From: an uncultured Bacilli bacterium
Lineage (GTDB): Bacteria; Bacillota_I; Bacilli_A; RF39; UBA660
Reading direction: 5' to 3'
Assembly: GCA_947588865.1 (NCBI GenBank)
Contig: CANPYQ010000014.1
Span: forward strand, 1 to 18,594
DNA: 18,594 nt
Part shown: piece by piece, positions 13,574 to 18,594 of the stretch
How the letters are laid out: every line of letters begins with the position of its first letter
Position numbering within the stretch: the stretch's first letter is position 1
Program-made: the position numbers and the translations under genes
Notes under the pieces: model-generated
Told to the model about the DNA's origin: nothing
Seen by the model: only the letters and a program-made list of their open reading frames with translations
Databases searched by the model: none

Positions 13574-15341
13574 TTCTATCTAAAAACCAAATATTACTGA
13601 TGTTACAACTACTACTAGTAGGAGCCGGAGATGGCATATCTATTTTAATTAATGATGGGATTTTAAATCCAGAACCAAAAGCTATACAAGTGCCTGTTTT
13701 TAACAACTTTATCTTGTTTACAATATCAGATGTTATATTAGGCACCATTTGCTTAATATACTCAACATCTGTTGGATGCATCATTTTAAATATTAAAAAA
13801 TTACTACACTGCGATAAAGCCGTTGTTGAAAGTTCTAATGGTCTTTGAGATATTAAGCCGAGTAATACTGCATATTTTCTACCTTCTTTTGTTATTCTAT
13901 CAAAAATATTATAGCCTATTACATTTACATCTGTATCATTTTGAACATATCTATGTGCTTCCTCCAATATTATATGAATAGGCAAACTAGCTCTCCTCTT
14001 TAAATTTTTAGAATATTCAAAGAAAATTCTCGAATAAATCTTTGTTAGAGTTTTAGCAAATCTATCATCAACATAATTAATATTAAAATTAATTATTTGT
14101 GCTTTTCTTCCATTTTCTACAGTTAATATTTCTTTTATAAATTGATCTTTTGTTTCATATTCATCAATATCAAAATATTTAGCATAATCACTATTAACTA
14201 AGCTTCTTAACCTAACTTTAAGAATATTATATTCATCAAATATCTTATCACTACTTAAAACGCCTTCAGATATAAGAGCAAATTCAAAAGCATCGTATAA
14301 ATCTTTAAGAGTATATTTAAAGCTTCCATCTGGTAAACTAAGTTCAACATCTTCAACCAAAAATTGATTAATAAAATTAGTCAAAAGTTCCATCTCACGA
14401 ATTTTACCTGTATTATCAATTAATAAACATTGTTTTAATGGTCTTGTATAGCCTGGTTGATATATAGGTGTATCTAAATTTAAATCTTTTGTATTAAAAT
14501 GACTTAAAACGGAAAATATTTGATCTCTTATCTGTGCAGGAGCTTTTCCACTTGCTAATATATCCAAAATTGCTCTTGCAATAATATCATTTTTGCTTTT
14601 TATAACTAATTTTTCTTCTTTAGCAAAAATAGTTACTAATTTCATAGCTTTTTCTATTATTGGCAACTGACTTTTGCTATCCACCTCGAGTAGTAAGGCT
14701 AAATCATCTACATTAAGTAACCATAATGGGATTTTTATATTAGGCACTTCTTCATTGTTAACATCTGTCGTATAAGCTTTGAAATTTATTTCAGGAACTT
14801 TCTTATTTAAGTCAGCAAATGCAGAATGATATTCTCCATATGCATCAAATATTAAAATACTTGCCTTGTATGCAACTGATTGTTTCTTTTCAAATAAATT
14901 CTGAAAAATGCGAGCTACACTACATGATTTACCACTTCCAGTTGATCCAAAAATTGCAAAATGATTACTAAAAAAATCATTAATATCAATTCCAATATCT
15001 ATTCCCTCATAAATAGGACTTTTACCAATGTATAAATCTTTCTTTTCATCATAATTAGGCATTCCTAATATAAATTTTACTTTTTCTTTAGATATAAGCT
15101 TGGTTTTTGCAGAAAAAGAAGGTTTTTTAGAAACACCTAAACTAAACTGATCATTATTGAATTCGCCTAAAAGATTAATACTTGCAATATTATTTTTTAT
15201 ATCAATAATTTCTCCTATTATATTTCTGTGACTATCTTCAAATAATACATATAAGTTTATAATATTTTGCATTTCCTCTAATTTAATATTTAATTTCAAC
15301 AATACAATATTATCTTGAATTCCAATTATATTACCTAACAT
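13566..15341 (-). CDS. HerA-type DNA-translocating ATPase (stand-alone)
   Basis: 591 residues from ATG at 15341, three bases after AGGTGAT; the frame reaches 15371 but has no ribosome site there. Residues about 1-70 form the HAS-barrel domain. The P-loop is GSTGSGKS (132-139), Walker B lies in ILIFDAYGEY (162-171) and again IILEEAHRYV (457-466) carries the catalytic Glu and the LEEAH motif; SQRP (498-501) is the conserved arginine-finger region. HerA forms hexameric rings that pump DNA and, with NurA, resect ends in archaea; many bacterial HerAs work with SIR2, NurA-like or other nucleases in defence. No such partner is seen here: neighbours are lepA and dnaE. A maintenance role is the simpler guess; partner genes could lie outside the window. 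Domain assignment is firm, role is not. Confidence 0.85.
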   Translation of the reverse strand: MLGNIIGIQDNIVLLKLNIKLEEMQNIINLYVLFEDSHRNIIGEIIDIKNNIASINLLGEFNNDQFSLGVSKKPSFSAKTKLISKEKVKFILGMPNYDEKKDLYIGKSPIYEGIDIGIDINDFFSNHFAIFGSTGSGKSCSVARIFQNLFEKKQSVAYKASILIFDAYGEYHSAFADLNKKVPEINFKAYTTDVNNEEVPNIKIPLWLLNVDDLALLLEVDSKSQLPIIEKAMKLVTIFAKEEKLVIKSKNDIIARAILDILASGKAPAQIRDQIFSVLSHFNTKDLNLDTPIYQPGYTRPLKQCLLIDNTGKIREMELLTNFINQFLVEDVELSLPDGSFKYTLKDLYDAFEFALISEGVLSSDKIFDEYNILKVRLRSLVNSDYAKYFDIDEYETKDQFIKEILTVENGRKAQIINFNINYVDDRFAKTLTKIYSRIFFEYSKNLKRRASLPIHIILEEAHRYVQNDTDVNVIGYNIFDRITKEGRKYAVLLGLISQRPLELSTTALSQCSNFLIFKMMHPTDVEYIKQMVPNITSDIVNKIKLLKTGTCIAFGSGFKIPSLIKIDMPSPAPTSSSCNISNIWFLDRKN

Positions 15342-15362
15342 AACATCACCTATCTTATGAAT

Positions 15363-15368
15363 ATTATA
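15363..15368 (-). promoter_or_regulatory. -10 box upstream of the HerA-type gene
   Basis: TATAAT on the minus strand, 22 bases before ATG at 15341. The -35 position is a T run, so support is limited to the -10. Confidence 0.4.
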
Positions 15369-15458
15369 CATTAAAAACCTATAAAAAAAAAGTACTTTAT
15401 TTTATTTTTATAAATTACTTTTATTATTTATTTCATAGTAGAATATTTATATAAGCTC

Positions 15459-15474
15459 ATTAATATATATTAAT
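15459..15474. repeat. 16-base perfect palindrome in the HerA-dnaE gap
   Basis: ATTAATATATATTAAT, a self-complementary AT sequence in the 184-base gap 15342-15525. No T-tailed hairpin is visible for dnaE in this gap, so its 3' end is unresolved. It may simply reflect composition. Confidence 0.3.
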
Positions 15475-15525
15475 TTTCTATTATTATCATTAGTTTAATC
15501 TATATTAAATAGTATCTCTGTACAT

Positions 15526-18453
15526 TTATAATTTTATTATTTCGTTTGCAACCATTTGATATTCATCGAATCTTTTTTCTACTCTACCTTTAACTTCAAT
15601 TATATCTCCATGACTCAAATTTTTATTTTTTTCATATACTTTTGGAAACATTACGACTACAGTAGTTGCTACCTCATCACTACCTGTTATAAAGCACATT
15701 TTCTCACCCTTAGATGTACCTATCTCTTTCAATTTATCTACACTAATAATAATAGATATTCTTTTATCGAAATAAGATTCTAGTTCATTTAATTTTATGT
15801 TATTTCCTCTTTTAATCTTAGTTTCAGTTATAGGATTATTTGTTAAATATAACCCAAATACATTAAATTCATATTCCATAAGTTGCTTTTTTGTAAATTC
15901 CTCTACTTTTTGTATTTCAGGTTCTAAGGCTAAACTCCTATCTAAATCTTTTATTAATTCTCCATAATTAATAATTAAATCTAAATTAGTAATAAGTGTT
16001 TTTTTATTATATCCAAAGCTTTCAAATGCCCCCGCATATATTAACGATTCAAGTGTTTTAGATGTAATACTTTTACCGTAACATCTTTTTATAAAATCAT
16101 ATATATCTTTAAATTTTCCTCTTTCTCTTTCTTTAATTATAAATTCACTAGAAGACACTCCAACATTTCTTATGCTTGATAGAGGATATCTAATTCCATC
16201 ATTTTCTATTTTATACTTTCTTTCACTTAAATTTATATCTGGCAAAAGTATTTCTATATTATTTTTTTTAGCCTCATATACATATTGCTTTGTTTTAATA
16301 TCATCATTTATTTCCATTGAAAGTAAATATGTTATAAAATTTTTAGGATAATGTGCTTTTAAATAAGCCATTTTGTATGCAACTATCGAATACCCAATGG
16401 AGTGTGATTTATTAAATCCATACTCTGAAAATTTAATCATATAATCATATACTTTATTGACTAGGGTCTCACTATATCCTTTAGCTATAGCTCTAGTTGT
16501 AAATTTTTCCTTTTCTTTCAATAATATATCTTTTTTCTTTTTACTCATAGCTTTTCTAAGGATATCAGCTTCTCCCAATGTATAATCAGCCATAGTACGA
16601 GCTATTTGCATAATCTGTTCTTGATATATCATAATCCCATAAGTCGATTTCAGTATTGGTTCCAAGGATAAATCTAAATAATCTATTTTCTCCTTTCCAT
16701 TTTTTCTATTTATGTATGTAGATATATTTTGCATTGGCCCTGGTCTAAAAAGAGCAATTGCAGCAAAAAGATCATCCATGCTTGTTACTTTAAGTCTTTT
16801 TAAGAAATTAATCATCCCATCTGACTCAAATTGAAATATACCAATAGTATCTGCTCTATTAAATATTTCTAAAGCTTTTTTATCATTTAAAGGTATATTA
16901 TCAAATTTTATATTTGTATTATACTCTTCATTTATACTATCTATTATATTGTGAATAGTTGTAAGATATTTAATAGCAAGAAAATCCATTTTTAAAAGTC
17001 CTATTTCTTCTAAATAAGTCATATCATATCCACTTAAATAAAATTCAGAACTTTTATGAAGTGGTATTACTTCATCCAAGTCTACACTAGACATAATGAC
17101 CCCTGCAGCATGTATAGATGTATGTCTTTTAAGTCCTTCAAATTTAATAGCTATTTTATAACATTCTTTTAACTCATCTTTTCTTTCTAATAAATTTTTT
17201 ATTCTAACATTATCATTATAATTTTCTTTTAATGTTTTTCTAGAATCTATAAGTTTACTTAAACTATCTACAAGAGCAAGTTCTATATCCATAGCTTTAG
17301 CAACATCTCTTATTGCCTGTTTAGCGCCTAATGTTCCAAATGTTATAATAGGAACTACCCTTTTAGCACCGTATTTATTTATGCAGTAATTTATTACTTC
17401 CTCTCTTTTTTCATGTTCAAAATCTATATCAATATCTGGCATACTAATACGCTCAGGATTTAAAAATCTTTCGAAAAGCAAGTTATATCTTATAGGATCT
17501 ACATCTGTTATCTTAAGGCAATATGAAACTAAACTACCTACGGCACTCCCTCTACCTGTTCCTACAATTATATTATTTTCACGAGCAAATCTTACATAGT
17601 CCGATACTATAAGAAAATAATCGCAAAATCCCATTTTATTTATTACATCCAATTCATATTTAAGTCTAATTTTATATATTTCTTTTACCGTATTTCCAAA
17701 GTGTTCCCTCAAGCCTTCAATACACTTTTTCTTTAAATATGTAAAACTATCTACTCCATCTTCGTTTATAAATTTAGGAATTAATTTTTGGTTAAATGGA
17801 ATCTGTATATTACATAATTCACTTATAAGATGATTATTTTCTATAGAATTTTTATATCTACTTTCAAATTCATCCTCCAAAAGTATATAATTATCTAAAT
17901 GATTATTTTCTACTAAATCCACAGTAACCCCAGTTCTAAGTGCATCTATGTATTTTATATATTTCCTGTCACTTTTAATTAAATATAAGGTTTCATTCAT
18001 ATAGATAATGTTTTTTTCTTTTATATTTTCTAATTCATCTAAATTCTTATATCCAATAAATATATTTTTATAAAAACTTTTTATATCACTATATATACTT
18101 AAACTATCTATAGGTGTTATACACACTAAATTATTAGAATATTTTTCTAAATCTGTTATTTCCAACTCTTTTTCGCTTGAAATTGTGCATAACTTTATTA
18201 AATTTTTATATCCACAGTAATTCTCTGCATAAAGTACTATTTTTTTATTATTATACACAATTTCAAGACCAATTATAGGTTTAATATCATTACTTATACA
18301 CATTTTATAAAAATCCATTACTCCATACATATTATTATCGGTTATAGTAAGGGATTTAATATTATTTTTTTTTGCAAAAACAATTAAGTCTTCTATTTTT
18401 ATAAGTGAAGATTGTAAACTATTATCAGTTTTTATATAAAGTGGTGTATACAT
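15526..18453 (-). CDS. dnaE: DNA polymerase III alpha subunit, DnaE type (short form)
   Basis: 975 residues, shorter than the usual ~1100. The C-family core is intact: GTGRGSAVGSL (298-308), PDIDIDFE (339-346) with catalytic Asp340 and Asp342, and LLKMDFL (487-492) with Asp490 as the third. The FNKSHSIGYS fingers region and a C-terminal OB-fold (about 890-975) follow. The N-terminal PHP domain is present but degenerate: HxHS is replaced by YIKTDNS (6-12), and TDHGN by TDNNM (39-43), so metal-binding histidines are missing. It ends with the OB-fold as Bacillus DnaE does. The start is supported by GGGAGGG five bases upstream. In Bacillota DnaE extends primers or acts as the lagging-strand polymerase beside PolC; whether PolC exists here is unknown. 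Confidence 0.95.
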   Translation of the reverse strand: MYTPLYIKTDNSLQSSLIKIEDLIVFAKKNNIKSLTITDNNMYGVMDFYKMCISNDIKPIIGLEIVYNNKKIVLYAENYCGYKNLIKLCTISSEKELEITDLEKYSNNLVCITPIDSLSIYSDIKSFYKNIFIGYKNLDELENIKEKNIIYMNETLYLIKSDRKYIKYIDALRTGVTVDLVENNHLDNYILLEDEFESRYKNSIENNHLISELCNIQIPFNQKLIPKFINEDGVDSFTYLKKKCIEGLREHFGNTVKEIYKIRLKYELDVINKMGFCDYFLIVSDYVRFARENNIIVGTGRGSAVGSLVSYCLKITDVDPIRYNLLFERFLNPERISMPDIDIDFEHEKREEVINYCINKYGAKRVVPIITFGTLGAKQAIRDVAKAMDIELALVDSLSKLIDSRKTLKENYNDNVRIKNLLERKDELKECYKIAIKFEGLKRHTSIHAAGVIMSSVDLDEVIPLHKSSEFYLSGYDMTYLEEIGLLKMDFLAIKYLTTIHNIIDSINEEYNTNIKFDNIPLNDKKALEIFNRADTIGIFQFESDGMINFLKRLKVTSMDDLFAAIALFRPGPMQNISTYINRKNGKEKIDYLDLSLEPILKSTYGIMIYQEQIMQIARTMADYTLGEADILRKAMSKKKKDILLKEKEKFTTRAIAKGYSETLVNKVYDYMIKFSEYGFNKSHSIGYSIVAYKMAYLKAHYPKNFITYLLSMEINDDIKTKQYVYEAKKNNIEILLPDINLSERKYKIENDGIRYPLSSIRNVGVSSSEFIIKERERGKFKDIYDFIKRCYGKSITSKTLESLIYAGAFESFGYNKKTLITNLDLIINYGELIKDLDRSLALEPEIQKVEEFTKKQLMEYEFNVFGLYLTNNPITETKIKRGNNIKLNELESYFDKRISIIISVDKLKEIGTSKGEKMCFITGSDEVATTVVVMFPKVYEKNKNLSHGDIIEVKGRVEKRFDEYQMVANEIIKL

Positions 18454-18505
18454 ATTAACCCTCCCACATATATTTTACTATAAATTATTATTATTTTAAA
18501 TAAAA

Positions 18506-18533
18506 AATATATAAAATATTTAAAAATTTTCAA
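18506..18533 (-). promoter_or_regulatory. Possible promoter of dnaE
   Basis: Minus strand: TTGAAA (18533-18528), 16-base spacer, TATATT (18511-18506). A leader of about 45 bases would precede ATG at 18453. In such AT-rich DNA a chance match is possible. Confidence 0.4.
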
Positions 18534-18594
18534 GTGAAGTGCAACAAAGACGAGAATAAATGATATCTATTAATGCTGTTTTATGCCGAGAAAA
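18534..18594 (+). ncRNA. Possible start of a plus-strand structured RNA, perhaps a T-box, cut by the edge
   Basis: These 61 bases are clearly less AT-rich than the gap to their left. On the plus strand AAAGACGAGAATAAATGA recalls the foot and GA-rich turn of T-box Stem I; the ileS leader here has CAGACGATAGAGACGG in the same place. CCGAGAAAA near the edge could be the following conserved bulge. On the minus strand one frame is open to the edge for 24 codons, but it uses CGG and CGT, unlike local coding sequence. Too little is visible to decide. Confidence 0.25.

Noticed and set aside
13600..13848. Plus-strand open frame of 82 codons opposite the HerA-type gene
   Set aside because: It begins within and mirrors the conserved C-terminal ATPase region on the other strand; no promoter or ribosome site.
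18522..18594. C-terminal end of a minus-strand gene upstream of dnaE
   Set aside because: One frame is open to the edge and stops at TAA, but 24 codons with CGG and CGT codons do not resemble local coding sequence; the stretch looks more like structured RNA.
1..18594. CRISPR array, insertion sequence, tRNA or rRNA genes
   Set aside because: No regularly spaced repeats, transposase frames with terminal repeats, or cloverleaf-like sequences were seen on either strand.

Overview
The window is AT-rich, with UAA and UGA stop codons and TGG for Trp. It reads as part of the chromosome of an uncultured low-GC Bacillota, probably class Bacilli. The best support is the minus-strand run sepF - divIVA - T-box - ileS, a reduced form of the Bacillus order sepF-ylmG-ylmH-divIVA-ileS without ylmG and ylmH. 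A lepA ... hemW pair resembles the Bacillus lepA-hemW operon. UGA is used as stop by two genes, so the Mycoplasma code does not apply. Species-level placement cannot be made from this stretch; gut lineages near RF39 or the Mollicutes are a guess.

Layout, left to right. Bases 1-70 hold the start of a minus-strand prepilin-like gene cut by the window edge, with its own promoter. Next, on the minus strand, come an orphan membrane histidine kinase and a small membrane-anchored EIIB-like protein whose phosphorylation cysteine is replaced by Asn. The only clear plus-strand protein gene, an FtsW/RodA-family (SEDS) glycan polymerase, follows and converges on a two-gene minus-strand cassette: a WG-repeat protein overlapping a Fic-domain protein. 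Then come ileS (type 2 IleRS with a swapped GIHH signature) under an isoleucine T-box, a possible 52-codon ORF inside the leader, divIVA and sepF. The 360-base gap between sepF and hemW carries a likely plus-strand small RNA with promoter, hairpins and terminator. Beyond it lies the overlapping operon lepA - unknown helix-turn-helix-like gene - hemW, then a stand-alone HerA-type ATPase, and a short DnaE polymerase. The last 60 bases look like the start of a structured RNA or another T-box on the plus strand.

Themes: division and wall growth (SepF, DivIVA, SEDS), translation (IleRS, LepA), DNA metabolism (DnaE, HerA) and signalling (kinase, pseudo-EIIB, Fic). Nothing looks like a phage, an insertion sequence or a CRISPR array. 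The observations I rate most highly are the GIHH IleRS, the small RNA with its exposed CCCC motif, the WG-Fic pair, and the cysteine-less EIIB beside an orphan kinase. Six genes place the start codon 3-5 bases after GGTGA(T) rather than after GGAGG, which moves several starts inward from the longest reading frame.
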